From Larix kaempferi (Eukaryota > Streptophyta > Pinopsida > Pinales > Pinaceae), in the NCBI GenBank assembly GCA_027924585.1, contig BSBM01000822.1:2746001-2810000 (forward strand): a DNA stretch of 64,000 nucleotides, given 5' to 3'. Under the pieces are notes generated by a model, which ran no database searches, was not told the DNA's origin, and was given only the letters and a program-made list of their open reading frames with translations. Position 1 is the stretch's first letter. Each line of letters opens with the position of its first letter. This document shows, one piece after another, positions 10,847 to 22,852 of this stretch. The position numbers and the translations under genes were made by a program.

Positions 10847-11836
10847 TCATGAAAAAATGTTGAAGGAACCCTGTGAAACCAACTTATTTTCAATGTAGTC
10901 TTCCCAATGCAAAATACCTTCCTTTGTACTCAGCGCTTCCTTAAAAATTCTATCATCTATCCAATTATGTTCTCTAAAAATGTGCTTGATGTCCCATACC
11001 TGAATTTTCTCCAAAAGTTCCAAAGTACGCAAACACCAATGTTGAAGATCCACAGCTTGAAGTAATGACACCTTCTTATCCCAATTTACAATTACCATAG
11101 AATCACCAAATATTTTAATAGTGTCAATGCCCAATGACACCACACAATTAAGCAAGCACCAAAAGGAAAGTAACTCTGCCGTCATATTTGTTCCACTTCC
11201 GCAATTTAGTTTGAGCATGAGACAATGTTCAGAATTGATGTTTAGAAGGACACCTGCACCACAAATTCCATCATTTTCCACTCCATCGAAAAAGCCACAA
11301 ACTTTTGAAATGCATGGAAGATCCATAACCTTTCTTTTCTCATTTTTCTTCATAGGAGAAGAATAAAATTCTTTATAGATATTTACAGCCCTGATAGTCC
11401 CGAAAGATATATTTGGAATCCGGTCTTCAAATATAGAACCATTCCTAATATTCCAAATGATCCAACATACAAAAATTGGTGGCATATGATGATTTGAAAC
11501 AGATTTATACCAATCCCATAGATTTGAGTCCATGGAATTACTACTCCATACCTTCGATATGTCGAGAACAAAAAAAATAGAGATCCATAACTTTTTGGAA
11601 AAAGAGAAAGTATTTAGAATGTGATCAATTGTTTCCGCTTCTTCCTTACATAAAACACATCGAATTGGGCCATTCCAACCTCTGATAATCAAACTATCCC
11701 ATGTTAACAAAGCATTCTCCATGGCCAGCCACATAAAACATTTAAGTTTTTGAGGAATTTTCCATTTCCAAATTTTTTCATACCACCATTTTTGTGCCAT
11801 GAATTTATCTTCACAAGCAATAACACTATAAGCCAC
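10847..11836 (-). pseudogene. LINE B ORF2 C-terminus: zf-RVT and RNase H
   Basis: A continuous 329-residue frame. Residues about 24-85 are a zf-RVT region with WKIPQKLKCFMWLA, CVLC and DHIL; the final zinc-ligand position looks substituted. Residues about 178-300 are an RNase H fold: FFDG (D184), AELLSFWCLL (E221), FGDSMVIVNW (D245) and HIFREHNWIDDRIFKE. In plant L1-type LINEs this domain removes RNA from the RNA-DNA hybrid. The catalytic acids remain, but the frame is cut off from RT by frameshifts, so the element is dead. The LINE's 3' end lies about 10,790-10,840. Domain assignment is certain; precise clade is not. Confidence 0.85.
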
Positions 11837-11852
11837 CTTAGCGGAAACATAG

Positions 11853-13400
11853 CTATTTTTCCTTGGCCAGTTTATTGCTTATCCATCTATATGATTTCAA
11901 AAACCTTGTCCAAAAGTTTGAGTTGTTCCTAGCCGAATTCCATGGATTCCTAATCCATTTAATTACATCACATTTTAAGTATTTGCTCAGTAACACCCTT
12001 CTCCAAAGGCCTTTCCCAAAGATTCCAAGCCATGAAATCTTCATTCTAAGAGAGTTACAAAACCAGTCCAAATTTTTTATGTCCCATCCCCCCCAACTTC
12101 TTTGGAAAATAAAATTTTCCCCATTTAACCAAATGTATTTTCTTTTCTTCTGCATTTTCGGACCATAAAAAATTGAACATGAGCCTTCTAAGAAGATTTA
12201 GAATAGTCTTAGGGATGTTTGCTAAGGAGAACCAATAAACATGTATACCTGTCAACACCGATTTCAGAAGAGTCAATCTGCCACCCAACAAAAGCAACCT
12301 ATATGTCTAGTTACCAATTCTTCTTTCAAACTTCTGAACTAACCAAATACAATCCATCACTCTGTAGTTTTTGGGATTCAAAAAGTATCCCAAGTATTTA
12401 AAGCCATCAACCAAGTTCTGCGTTTGTAAATCCAGAAAGGAGTGGATCCAATTCAAGACTTGACTGTCCACTTTATGGAAAATGAAGGCAAATTTAGAAG
12501 TACTGATTTGCATACCTGAGGCAGTACAATTTTTTTTTATAATGTCATAGAACTATTTCCATTCTTCAGTGAGTCCTCTTCCAAATAAAATAACATCATC
12601 AACAAAAAATATATGAGTAATGTAAACATAATTTGTAATTTTGATCCCTCGAATTCTACCTTATTTTTTAGCAGCACAAATCAAATTACTAAGTCCTTCA
12701 ATGACAAGTAAGAAAATCAATGGGGATAAAGGGAATCCTTGCCTAAGGCCCCTTTAGCACTGGAGGAAATTAGATGTATATCCATTAACCAAAACAACAA
12801 AATTTGTTGTAGTCACACGTGCCATAATCCAATTTGTAACCTCCATAGGAAGACCAATCCATAGGAGCAAGAGGCAGAGATATACCCAATTTACTATGTC
12901 ATAATCCTTCAGTAAATACATCTTTAAGATAATAGCATCCATATCCTTCCTCTTTATTGAATGCATACACTCTTGAGTCACCCCAACAACCTCCAGAATC
13001 TGTTTGTTGTTGAGAAAACCAAATTTATCTTTGGTCATCAGTTCAACAAGCTTTGGTTTTAGTCTAAGTGCAATAGTTTTTGTTATGATTTTGTAGGCCA
13101 AATTACATAAAGCAATGGGCCTAAAATCATTAAAACCCTTCAGATTGTTGTTTTTAGGGATAAGGGAAATATATGTCCTATTTAATGATTTTGAAACAAA
13201 GCCTTCAGTTATTGACTGTTCCACCATTTGTAGAAGCTCATTACCCATAATGTAGAAAAAAACAAGAAAGAGTTCCAGGGTCCATCCAGCTGGACCAAGA
13301 CTCTTATCCTTAGCAAAAAGTTTTAAAACCTTTTCAATTTCCTCAAGTGTGATAGGTTCCCCAATCCTTTCAACTTCCTCTCTTGTGAAGAAAGAAGGGA
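11853..13400 (-). pseudogene. LINE B ORF2 reverse transcriptase (frameshifted)
   Basis: Broken frames together cover the RT domain. About 13,248-12,960: SLNRTYISLIPKN, FRPIALCNLAYKIITK and RLKPKLVELM (fingers/palm). About 12,620-12,570: HIFFVDDVILFG, the metal-binding F-V-D-D. About 12,513-12,310: ending GFKYLGYFLNP. About 12,297-12,055: LLGGRLTLLKSVLTGIHVYW and FNFLWS. About 12,155-11,853: GGWDIKNLDWFCNSLRMKISWLG. At least four frame changes or stops separate these blocks. RT copies LINE RNA at the nicked target. High similarity to plant L1-like ORF2 order makes the family call secure. Confidence 0.85.
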
Positions 13401-13721
13401 ACTATTTTAAGACCTCAACTTGAGCCCCAATATCATTCCCACCGGGATCCTTGAAATGTTCCACAACAACAACTTTAAGGTCTTCATCAGAATGTACTTT
13501 ACGACCACCATCTAGTTTTAAGTCCTAAATAGAATTAATATTTCTTCTAAAATTATCAAAACTTTGAAAAAAGCGAGTGTTGTTGTCACCTAAACTTACC
13601 AAGTAGCTCAGCTTTTCTACCTCCAAATCATCTCATCCTTTTTTAAAAGAAACATTTTTCTCTTTTACAAATCTAAAAGCTCCACCTTCTCTTCCTCCAA
13701 AAATATGCACATATGATTATT
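13401..13721 (-). pseudogene. LINE B ORF2 linker between endonuclease and RT
   Basis: No intact frame, but the stretch lies between EN and RT on the same strand. Reading minus it carries fragments such as FREEVERIGEPITLEEIEKVLKL just above 13,300, typical of the pre-RT segment. It is treated as decayed ORF2. Confidence 0.5.
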
Positions 13722-14640
13722 TTAATAAAATTTTGCAATTTTGGATTCAATTTGAATTAAATCCGTTTCCCTTTCAGACAATTTATCCTTTTCCCATTGA
13801 GTGGCCTCTTTCCTTAGACAATTCAATTTGTAAACCAACTTTTCCATCGGACTATATTCACTAGAAACCTCCATCGAGAGGCAACTATTTTTAACCATAG
13901 AGCAAAAGTATGAATCATGTAACCACATGCTATTCGATTTATAGGGGTAGAACCTTTTAGTTTTTAGACCATCCAGTTGGAGAACAATAGGGAAGTGATA
14001 AAAAATAATAGACCTTATCTCCCATGTTCTATACTTCTGCAATGAATGAACAAGAACCTCTTTCATTAAAAATCTATCAATTCTTTTACTTACAGCAGCA
14101 TCACCACACCTACCATTACGCCAAGTTGGGCCAATTTTAACCAGAGTGATGTCAACCAAATTTTCATCTTCGAATTTTTTTTTAAATAAAACCCCCGAAG
14201 TATCCAATCTAGCATGTTTCCCCCAAACTTCAAATGTCTAGAGTGAGAAATTTAAATCCTTGGAAATTATCAAGTTCTGAATCTCCAGGATTTTTCTCTC
14301 TTTCAGAAGAGACCATATTTCCTCCCTATTTTTATATGGGCCATAACAGTTTAGGAGGGAGAAAGAAAAATTTCTCTCAAGAAACCTTCCCTTTAACAAA
14401 ATTCCCCCAATCGTCCTAAAATTTCTTCCCACAACCATCTTTGGATTCCATCCATAAATTAAACCCCTTGACATGCCATTTGAGTCCAATGCCAAGAATT
14501 CCCATCCCGATAGTAAATTAGATAAGGTGTCAATGGTTTCTCCATTCGAACACATCGTCTCTTGTAGTAGCATAACATCAAGGATAGTAGTTTTTATAAG
14601 CCTAGAAAGTTCCCTAGCCAAATTCCTAGCTTCCCCTATT
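13722..14640 (-). pseudogene. LINE B ORF2 N-terminus: APE-type endonuclease
   Basis: Two frames: 14,621-14,238 (MARELSRLIK, DVMLLQETM, FLALDSNGMSRGL, FSLLNCYGPYKNREE) and 14,207-13,722 (GPTWRNGR, SKRIDRFL, IIFYHFPIVLQLDG). They follow the EEP/APE fold: the metal-binding Glu in LLQET, the NCYGP strand, the TW/RIDR substrate loop and the H-x-P near the end, where D/H-H is expected. This enzyme nicks target DNA for target-primed reverse transcription. A frameshift splits it near 14,220-14,238. Confidence 0.8.
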
Positions 14641-15337
14641 CCCTGAATGTTGAAAGAGAAAAAAAGACATTATTCACTAGCTATATCGGGCATATCTACT
14701 TTAAGGGCCCGAGGTGAGGAGAAAATGCAAGCTTCATTCAATCTAGTATAAAGGGGAATGTAAGAGGGGGAATCCTTATCTTCTTCCATAATAGGAGTAT
14801 TCTTCTTATGCTCATACCATTTCCTGTTTTTTTCCTAATCATCACATTTTGGTGTCTAATTGAAGATACCAGAACAACCTCAAAATTGGTAGAGGGTCTA
14901 TTAGCATAAATAGGTAATAAATATTTTGCAAAGTCATGGTGCTCAGTCATGGGAATAGAGAGAGAATTACAAACCTAGCCCCATACACATTTAAACAGGT
15001 ATCAGAATTCGTCTCAACAGGTGTGGCAATATTTGTATTTAAAGGATTGTAGGCTATTACTTCACCCGTAGAGACATACTCCATTTCCAAATAAACAACC
15101 TTTGATTCATAACACAAAGGCACATAGTTTCCATTGGGGGTTCCATTGAAGAACTAAGTTCACCCCCAGAGAATAATTTGAACAGGGGGCATAAATTGCC
15201 CCCAATTGGGAAACCAAAACATCAGAGCTAGATAGTCTTCTTAGGTCAAGGTCTCGTTTAAATTTAATATAAAAATTAAGTTATTCTTTAGTTACATATT
15301 AATAGGGAGTAGGTGAAGAATTTTTTTACATACCTTT
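14641..15337 (-). other. LINE B ORF1 tail / inter-ORF region, decayed
   Basis: Lies between ORF1 and the endonuclease. Short minus-strand frames only. No separate gene is supported. Confidence 0.45.
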
Positions 15338-15960
15338 CTATGAAGTGTGATTTGTAGTCGGAAGCGAGCCAAGAGGAGGGTTTGAAGCTTGGTCGACCAT
15401 CTTCAACGAAGAAAATGATAAACGAGAATCCACTACATCTACATCAGAAGGACTGCTGCAGTCATCCCAAAAAATAATTTTTTGGCATTTAGACTTCAAA
15501 TGACCAGCCTCTCGACAGAAATGACAACGAAAGGGTACTTTCAAATAATCTAGTTTCTGGAAAATAACACAGTAATCCCACTTAATGCCAACCACATCCG
15601 ACAAACCCTTGGAGATATCAAGTTCAACCATTACCGTAACGACCTTCTTTTCAACCTCAAATAATATTTTATTTTCCAATTTCATAAAACGCCCCAAACT
15701 ATTTGCAAGCCAAACAAAAATGTTCTCCGTCCATAACTCTATAGGGAAGCATGGCATGAGCATACACATATTTCTTCTCGTCATTCTTTCCTTATTTGGG
15801 TTGAAGTTTGTGTGCCAATGCTTTAAGACAAGTGAACCACCCTTAATCAACCAAACTCCCTCCAAAACCCTCAGAATATCATTAGGTTTGGAGAAAAAAA
15901 AACATACCCAGCCATTAAATAACATAATGGTTCTGGGGGCGTAATCAAACAAAGGAAGCC
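15338..15960 (-). pseudogene. LINE B ORF1 (DUF4283-like plus CCHC knuckle), 3' portion
   Basis: The real LINE part of the frame begins at 15,960, just inside the solo-LTR boundary; the upstream residues of the open frame come from the LTR. It holds FNGWVCFFFSKP, LEGVWLIKGGSLVLKHWHTNFNP, MPCFPIELWTENIF, LGRFMKLEN, VELDISKGLS and a CCHC knuckle CHFCREAGHLKSKC. This order is that of plant LINE ORF1 nucleic-acid-binding proteins. The tail is serine- and aspartate-rich. ORF2 follows after about 0.7 kb of decayed sequence. Confidence 0.8.
15956..15960. repeat. 5-bp TSD, left copy (AAGCC)
   Basis: AAGCC directly precedes TGTAATGTACCC and recurs at 17,332-17,336 after GGGGACATTACA. Confidence 0.85.
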
Positions 15961-17331
15961 TGTAATGTACCCACCTGCTGACCCAATGCAAGGAAGGGGA
16001 CATGGCACTAAAATCTGGGCATTTCATAAAACTCAGTCGAACAATTGGAATCATAAGAATTTAAACATTGGTGTGCAGCTACAAATTAGGCAATATGCAT
16101 AGCGGAATTTAAAACTAATCCACACACACAATTCATGCCCATCCAGCATATCAAAACAATAATCAAATTGATGCATTGCAGAAGTAAATACATTGAAAGA
16201 AAACACTTATCTTCATTGTGCAATTGTCCCAAGCAACTAGCTATGTCGCTGCAACGTTCCACCCAGCCACAGCTTATACTGAGTCCGTCCGAAGGCCATC
16301 CCTGAGCTGGGCATGATTCTCACAAGGAAAGGGGACATTCACTCTCTCACAACCAATTAATCATTCCATCCGAGCCAAGCCAGTCCATAGCTGGGTTTAT
16401 TAGGCTACAATTGAACCATGGATGCTTATTCTCAAGCTCAAGCCAAAGCAATGAATACCCATACCCATACCCCAACATATTCATTTCTCACACAGCAAGC
16501 ACAAACATTGGGCATAGATACACATTTCCAGCAATGGAATTCACAAACAAGATAGCCATAGATTTTCCCCAAATCGTGGCTCACCCAAAACGAGCTGTGG
16601 GAAGGAAAATGCATCCACAGGGAGGAAAAACGTTTTCTCCCCCAACTCTCTCAGCATTTAACAACAAAAATGGTCTCTATGGAACCCTCGTTCCATTCCC
16701 ATTCTTCCCCACTGGTATACAACACAAAAATGCCCTTCTCTACTGGGAGAATGAAGGAAAAACACAGCAAACATGCCTGGAAAACGCCCAGGTAGCCCTA
16801 AACTCGTGAGGGAGAAAGAATGATGGTTTCCTAATGGCTTGGGGGAGAAATTCATGGCTCTTTTCTTGCCCAAGAAGCAAAATGCGAATTCCCATGCAGG
16901 GTGGCTTGTCCATACCCGAATTTGGACAGCCATACCTCCCATTCCCCAAGGCATTAACTACCTCAACCAACTCTTGGGAGAAATCAATGATTGGGTACAA
17001 AAGTCAACATGGGTAGTTGAGGGTTTTATGGGTTCTCTCATTGACACTTGGCTTGACCTGATTGGCTCAAGGGTTTGAATGTTTTTCCTCCCAATTCCTT
17101 GTGAAATCATGCCCCCATCTCTTTGTTGCATTGCATAGCTAGTTGTGGGTATTTTTATTAAAATGCATATTACATGATATTTGAATTTCCAATGTGCATT
17201 GCTAGCACGCAAATCATATGCATCACTAAATCGATGGTGGGGCCTTGGCCTTGAGCTCCTCACCATGATTTCATAACAATATTACATCATTTATAATGTT
17301 AATTCCATGGGGTCAAATTGGGGACATTACA
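15961..17331. mobile_element. Solo LTR, 1,371 bp, inserted in LINE B ORF1
   Basis: Starts TGTAATGTACCC and ends GGGGACATTACA: 5'-TG...CA-3' with 12-bp near-perfect inverted ends, bounded by 5-bp AAGCC duplications. Removing it and one TSD joins a KTWL-coding end to a PLFDYAPRTIMLFNGW-coding segment in the LINE ORF1 frame. No gag or pol lies inside. Many short ORFs here are incidental. Its terminal motif is shared with the 2-kb LTRs at 56.6 and 61.0 kb. Solo LTRs arise by recombination between the two LTRs of a full element. Confidence 0.85.
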
Positions 17332-17336
17332 AAGCC
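17332..17336. repeat. 5-bp TSD, right copy (AAGCC)
   Basis: Exact match to 15,956-15,960. Confidence 0.85.
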
Positions 17337-17634
17337 AAGTTTTCTTAACACACTCTACCAACTATGTGCGAGAAACCCTTGAATACTTTATCCAGCCAAC
17401 AATAGTCCTAGTGGAGAAAGCTTCGACTTTGTCAATATTTATGTCCTTGCCTAAAAAATATTCCTTCTGCTGTGTTAAAACCTTATAAGCCTTCAATCGT
17501 TGTTTATGCCAATCCCTAGCACCAGACAGAGACGAGGATTTTCTTCCCATAAAATACTTGAGTCCATATTCACCTAGATCTGTTTTTGAAACTGGCACCT
17601 GTCCTGCCTTCACCCTAGGTGTCACCAGATCCAT
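17337..17634 (-). pseudogene. LINE B ORF1 N-terminus
   Basis: An 87-residue-class frame from the ATG at 17,634 includes WHKQRLKAYKVLTQQKEYFLGK and AFSTRTIVGWIKYSRVSRT, then an in-frame stop before the solo-LTR junction. Position, strand and continuity across the TSD mark it as the start of the LINE ORF1 protein. The stop and the LTR both disable it. Confidence 0.6.
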
Positions 17635-17639
17635 AAATA

Positions 17640-19600
17640 CTTGTTAAACGATAACTCAATAAAACTAATCCTTAAAATTATATAAAATTATTTGAATTAA
17701 TTAAATATATTAATTATAGATTAAATTGTAAAAAATAGTTGTAGATATCACTGTTAATTAATATTTTTTTCAATTAAATTATAATAAATCAAATGTTAAA
17801 TCTTCATGACTTTCAAAATTATAATAAATTAAATGTTAAATCTTCATAACTTTCAACGTTATAATAAATCAAATGTTAAATCTTCCTATCTTTTTATATT
17901 TAGAACATAACCATATAAAATTTGAATAAATTCTATATACACATTTATGATTTCATTTATATATTTTTATTCGAAGATGTCTAAAAATTCGACGATTTAG
18001 CCTAGCCATGTGCTTTTCACAGAAATATGGTGTTTTTAATTTTGCAAAATATGAGTTTAATTGTGTTTTAATGGAGATTTTGATGGTAAAAATATATTTA
18101 ACACCATCAAAAACCCCTGGATCATCCATAATTTCAAAGTTTGAAAGTTGTAACCGGTATTTTTAAAAATTTATGCCGCATTTTTCAAAATTGTGCCGAA
18201 AAAATCAAAATTTTCCATTTGAAATCATAAAACTTTTAGACTTCGCATTTTTATTCAATATATTTAATGACATTTAAAAAAAACTTATAAAAATGTAAAC
18301 TTTATTAACTTACAAAATCCAATAAGTGACAATGTATTTCACACTTCATATCATGAAACAAAAATAACAAAAAACATAATTGCATCACAAAATTTCAAAA
18401 ATTGACACAATTGCATATATGTTCATGTCATTTTAAACAACTCTTTTGGACCACATCCTTGGTAGATAGAATCCAATCATCCATTTGACAGCTGCAAACT
18501 ATGTTTGAACTACAATATTCATTTTCAATAAACCATAGAAACTACAATAAAAATGATAGATCAGGGAAGAAAACTGCCCGAAAACAAAGGATCTGAAAAT
18601 AATGTCCCATGTAAGTGACTTCCATTTCCCTACTAGTGCAAAACATTTATGCCCATGTTCATAACCCAGCTTGCCTTATCGCATGGATTTCCTACTCATT
18701 CTGGGAAGGCGGGGAAAGCATCAATATTTCCTTGATACTCACTGCATGCCCCCGACTTAACCAGGAAACGAGAAATTTATGAAAGGACTCATACGCTAAC
18801 ATAATTCATAATTATTATAATCTGTACTGTCCTGAGTTACTTTTCTCTGTACTTTTGCAAAACATGGTAAAAATATGTATCCAAAAATGAGCACTCAAAT
18901 TTTCAAGCAAAAAATGCTAGACATTGAGAAAAATGTTTCTTGTCTAACCCTACAACCAAAGTGAAATCCTCATTCCCCATTATCAACATTAAACTTATCC
19001 TCTAATCATGTGGCCGGCATCAAAGATTTGTTATCTAAATATAAACTACATTATTTATTCGAAATGATTTTTCTACTAATCAGAAATATTAAGAGCTTCA
19101 AAACATAATGTCTTAGAATATATCTAGTGTAAAATAGTTGAGAAATGTTTGGTAATCATGAAACATCTTTTAGAAGGAAAATGATAGGGGTAGGCACAAA
19201 TTTTTAAGTAAAAAGCATAACTATTTTGATGACTTGCTTTGGGTAGCAGATTAATAAATCCTTAAGTTTTTGCATGTTGAGCAAGCAACAATGATCTAGA
19301 TGGATATCGGTGGCCACTCACATATTTCACTGACTCAAAATAGTTTTTCTAGGTTGGTATTTCTTTCATGGTTTTTCGGGCCCAAAACTTCTGAGGTTGT
19401 TTTGAGACCCTAAATGACATTTTTGGTGATGTCACAATTTAGATGTAGCCAAAGGTAGTTTGGACAAGCAAAATGTGTAATTATCAACTAGACCTTTACA
19501 ATGGGATACTAAAAACCCTAAATGGAGATCATCTGCAAATGTTGTGCCCCTAGGAATTTGACACGTCAAGTAAAAACCTTGGGGCCCACAAACCTCTTTA
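17640..19600. other. AT-rich spacer with a short tandem repeat
   Basis: Contains about three copies of a ~52-bp unit (TTATAATAAATCAAATGTTAAATCTTC) at 17,775-17,890. The rest is AT-rich with no coding signal. It probably includes the 5' part of the LTR belonging to the decayed gypsy element that follows. Confidence 0.5.
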
Positions 19601-19896
19601 CAGTTCATCTCATAGGGTTAGGTTTTTGGAGGTTTAGGGTTTTTCCTTCATTATTATGATAAAAAGGCCCTTCAACCTCCTTTTGTAACCATCTTGTCAT
19701 GAATGAGTGTAGCCGCCACCTATCCTCTCAAAGATAAAGCTAACAACATTCTAGCTACTTTTATTTTATAGTCTATTCTATTTCAGTCACTTAATAGAAT
19801 TTGAGTTTATTGAATCATTGTGTTTACTGCAATATATTTGTATATGTGGTTCTATATATGCTCTTTCATTTTGTTTCTCACATAAATCCTAATAAG
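19600..19896 (+). mobile_element. Probable 3' part of a 5' LTR (decayed Ty3/gypsy)
   Basis: The sequence immediately before a tRNA-primer site has LTR-like content: a TATA-like TTATGATAAAAAGG at about 19,655 followed by a leader-like stretch to 19,890. The upstream limit of the LTR was not found, nor an intact 3' LTR. Confidence 0.4.
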
Positions 19897-19908
19897 TGGT
19901 ATTAGAGC
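19897..19908 (+). other. Primer-binding site, tRNA-iMet type
   Basis: TGGTATTAGAGC differs by one base from the plant initiator-methionine tRNA primer site TGGTATCAGAGC. It precedes gag on the same strand. Confidence 0.65.
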
Positions 19909-20159
19909 ATCTCTTTCTTTTGTTATTTCTCTATGCATGTCCCCGATAAGTTTAGGATATAGATGGATGGGTCTTGAACTAGTTGATATTGAGAAGGAGC
20001 GCCCTCGGTGGCCAAAGTCGCCTCCCATGGTTGAGTAAAAGAGATAAGATGGAGTAGGAGATCATATCAAGGTCACATCAAGGTGTTTCTCAAGGAATCC
20101 CTCGTGTGACAGAGGAACAAGATCATGGACAATTTTTCCCAAATCCTTTGATGGATCAC

Positions 20160-20800
20160 GACCGCAATTGAGGGATCATCAAGTAATCACTTTGAAGGAG
20201 CCACACACTTCAAAGTACAAGTTAACTTTGATATCCATTTATTTTAATGCCACATCGATATCGATGCCCTAGATAAATGGTTAAATATGCTAGAAGGGTA
20301 TTTCCCTATCCAAATTTTTTTGAAAGGGAAAATATCTCATTTGTGCTCCTTAAGGTTTTTCCCCGTGTCAAAAATTGGTTGGAAACTTATTGTGAGAAAA
20401 ACTTAATAGGGGATTTTGGAATGTTTGAGTCCAATCCCACTTGGGCCTCTTTTATAGATTTCGTTAAAGAACAATATTACCCTGTGGGAAACTATGACAA
20501 CCAATACATGAGATGGACCACAATGCGACAAGAAAGGGACCAAACAATGTTGGAGTTCACAAATACCCTACATACCTTGCGCACCAAGATGGATATCAAA
20601 GGATCCAAGTGGCATCTGGTTTTAAAATACCATGGGGGAATACATAGTTACATCCAAATTGAAATGTATTTTCAATACATCTCATCATTAAGAGCCACTT
20701 ATCGATATGCTATCAAGATCGAGCAAAAATTCAAGAAGAAGAACAAGCGGTATTTTGGGCCTACTAATCCACCATAGAAGAAAGGGAAGGAAAACCTTGT
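20160..20800 (+). pseudogene. Ty3/gypsy gag fragment
   Basis: The frame 20,277-20,777 contains NISFVLLKVFPRVKNWLETY, WASFIDFVKEQYYPVGNYDNQYMRWTTMRQERDQTMLEFTNTLHTLRTKM and YRYAIKIEQKFKKKNK. These are the W...F...F.P......RW...RQ....L.EF...FH.L pattern of the retrotransposon gag capsid domain. Upstream (20,240-20,280) the frame is broken. A lysine-rich tail ends at a stop at 20,775. Gag would form the element's capsid. Remnant only. Confidence 0.75.
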
Positions 20801-21149
20801 CTCGTAGAACAAAGGATAGAGTAAGGACAACCGTCCCCAGGACAACTAGTCCAAGCCACAAGAAAAGAAGGGGAACAAGAAAATAAATAAGGACATAGAG
20901 AAATGATGTGATTTCCATAAGATCCCCGCACACAACGCTGATGAATGTCTCTCAAAGCATTCATTGGTGTCCTAGATCAAATTTTCAGAGTTATATCTTA
21001 GTTCTGACTCTTATTCACAACCAAGCATCGCAGTCGCAGACAGGTGGAAGTGGATCATTAACGTAGAACCCAATGTCACCATCACTACCACAAATATCTA
21101 TCCCGGCGATCCATAGGAGACAGAGGAAGGTGAGTGCCTCTTCCACTCA

Positions 21150-21535
21150 TGGATGTGGGTAAAGGGAACTCCAATACATTTTATTGTTGACATTGGAAGC
21201 CAAAAGAACCTAATTTCGACAGAGGTCATCAATAGTTGAATTTTTCAACAACACCACACTGGAAACCCTACGACATTGGGTAGCTCAACCAAGGATGGAA
21301 CATATGCTTCAATCAGAAATACAACCTCCCCTACAACATCAAGCCCTTCAAATATGAGGTAATGTGCAATGTAACCTCACTCAAAGTTTGTGATTTTCTT
21401 TTAGGATAAATATATATGCGGAAGCGTCATGCTGTGTATGAATCTAGAACTGGTAGTTTCATTATTAACTTGGGAGATCAACTTTGTAATGTCTCTCATC
21501 ATAGCTAAGCAGTGCAGGAAGGTATTCTCCCAGAT
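21150..21535 (+). pseudogene. Ty3/gypsy aspartic protease remnant
   Basis: IHFIVDIGSQKNLISTEVI at about 21,176-21,232 is a retropepsin active-site region. The usual D-S-G is changed to D-I-G, which would kill activity. Further on, KVCDFLLG (about 21,385) and MRKRHAVYESRTGS (about 21,416) match the downstream protease region of plant gypsy elements. Several stops interrupt it. No RT is recognisable beyond, so the element is truncated. Confidence 0.7.
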
Positions 21536-21904
21536 TAGGAAATTTATCCTCTTCATGATTTTCTTTGAAGGTGAATGAAAGATCACAATAGAATCCACCA
21601 CCTCCACATAGGGTCTCTCTATACAACAGAATCAGGTGGGAAAGATCGTGGAAGCACACACATACATCTCCACCACACCTGTCGGGGTGCCATTACATTT
21701 CCAGGTCAAACACTTAATTGGTTTGATACCATTTCCAAGTCAAACACTCAATTGGTTTGATACCTGGGGTACCTCGATAGGTGTTCATTCATTCTATCTA
21801 AAAAAAACACTTGAGATAATATACATGCTCACAAAGAAGATTCATTGCAACTTTAAATTGAACAAATACTATCGGCATTTAATTACATTGATAGGTGTTT
21901 ATAT

Positions 21905-22235
21905 TTTAGAACTTGGGGTGGACTAGCACCTATGCTTTTCCTAGATTGCAGGAGGATGACACAAGTGTACTGTCCAAATTGATTTTTGGTCATCCTTCCA
22001 AATTGGAAATAAACAATTATAAAATAAAAGAATATCAAAAATCTATGGTAGTTGATGCATGGATACCGTTTCACTACAAGAAGGTGGGTAATAAAGAGGT
22101 AACTAAGGCATAGACAATGGGTGATTACAACTACGCATGGACAACAAGTAACAAATAACTTGTTCATGGCACTTAATTTGTGGCCTATCATGTTCACTGA
22201 CCACAAGTTAAGTAGTTATGCTAGTTAATAAGAGA
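21905..22235 (+). repeat. Dispersed repeat, copy 1
   Basis: Shares extensive similarity in the same orientation with 29,040-29,425, for example CCTATGCTTTTCCTAGATTG, AAATAAACAATTATAA, GTTGATGCATG and TTGTTCATGGCACTTAA. It may be LTR-derived. No coding content is recognised. Confidence 0.65.
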
Positions 22236-22690
22236 ACCTCATTAGCATAATAATGTGGAGGTGTTTGCTCTTATTTGCTACTTATTATTGCTCTTTAGGA
22301 ATATTTGACCTACTACATATTATTGCTATTTAGCTCTTTGAAAATACAAGTTTTATTCGTACAAATTAGCTCCGAATATGGAGCAAAAAAGTAAATGTGA
22401 ATCATTTTCCATGCGATCCACTAAATTTCTTCTCAACTAATTATTACTATATATAAATTATAAGCAAATTAACTCATGCAATATTTAAAAAGAAAGTACT
22501 TTGCTTTAAATTTGTTATATAATTAATAAATATGGTATAAGTTATTCTATTAATAAATATTTAAATATCTTATAGGAATCCATAATTTCCAGAGCTTCCC
22601 ATGCAAATGAACGACCATGACAGCAATTTGTTTAGAGTAATACTCGATACCGTGATTTTCCAACATGATAAAAAGAGAGCGCAACACCGT

Positions 22691-22796
22691 CAGATGTCGG
22701 CTCTACAACCCTAGAAATCTACACTCATATATAAATGTACAGTCAGATGTCGGCTCTACAACCCTAGAAATCTACACTCATATATAAATGTATAAT
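22691..22796 (+). promoter_or_regulatory. Duplicated 53-bp upstream block with TATA boxes
   Basis: A 53-bp block beginning CAGATGTCGGCTCTACAACC occurs at 22,691 and again at 22,744. Each ends CTCATATATAAATG, a good TATA box (second at about 22,781-22,789, about 65 bp before the ATG). A single, diverged copy of the same block lies upstream of the pseudogene at 53.8 kb. Shared upstream sequence suggests the TOM1-like copies were duplicated with their promoter or 5' UTR. Promoter function is inferred. Confidence 0.55.
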
Positions 22797-22852
22797 CGCT
22801 TGTGAGGTGGTGGCAGATTGATATTGTAGTATACTCGAATCTCATTATAAGT

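Noticed and set aside
15961-16054. Apparent N-terminus of LINE ORF1 from an ATG at 16,054
   Set aside because: These bases are solo-LTR sequence. The TSD shows the LINE frame really continues to 17,337-17,634.
16411-17266. Several ORFs of 60-132 residues
   Set aside because: They lie wholly inside the solo LTR, overlap in all frames and show no domain.
22802-22852. Upstream extension of the TOM1-like frame from a GTG
   Set aside because: Plant initiation is normally at ATG. The ATG at 22,853 is conserved in all copies, and the upstream part overlaps the likely 5' UTR.
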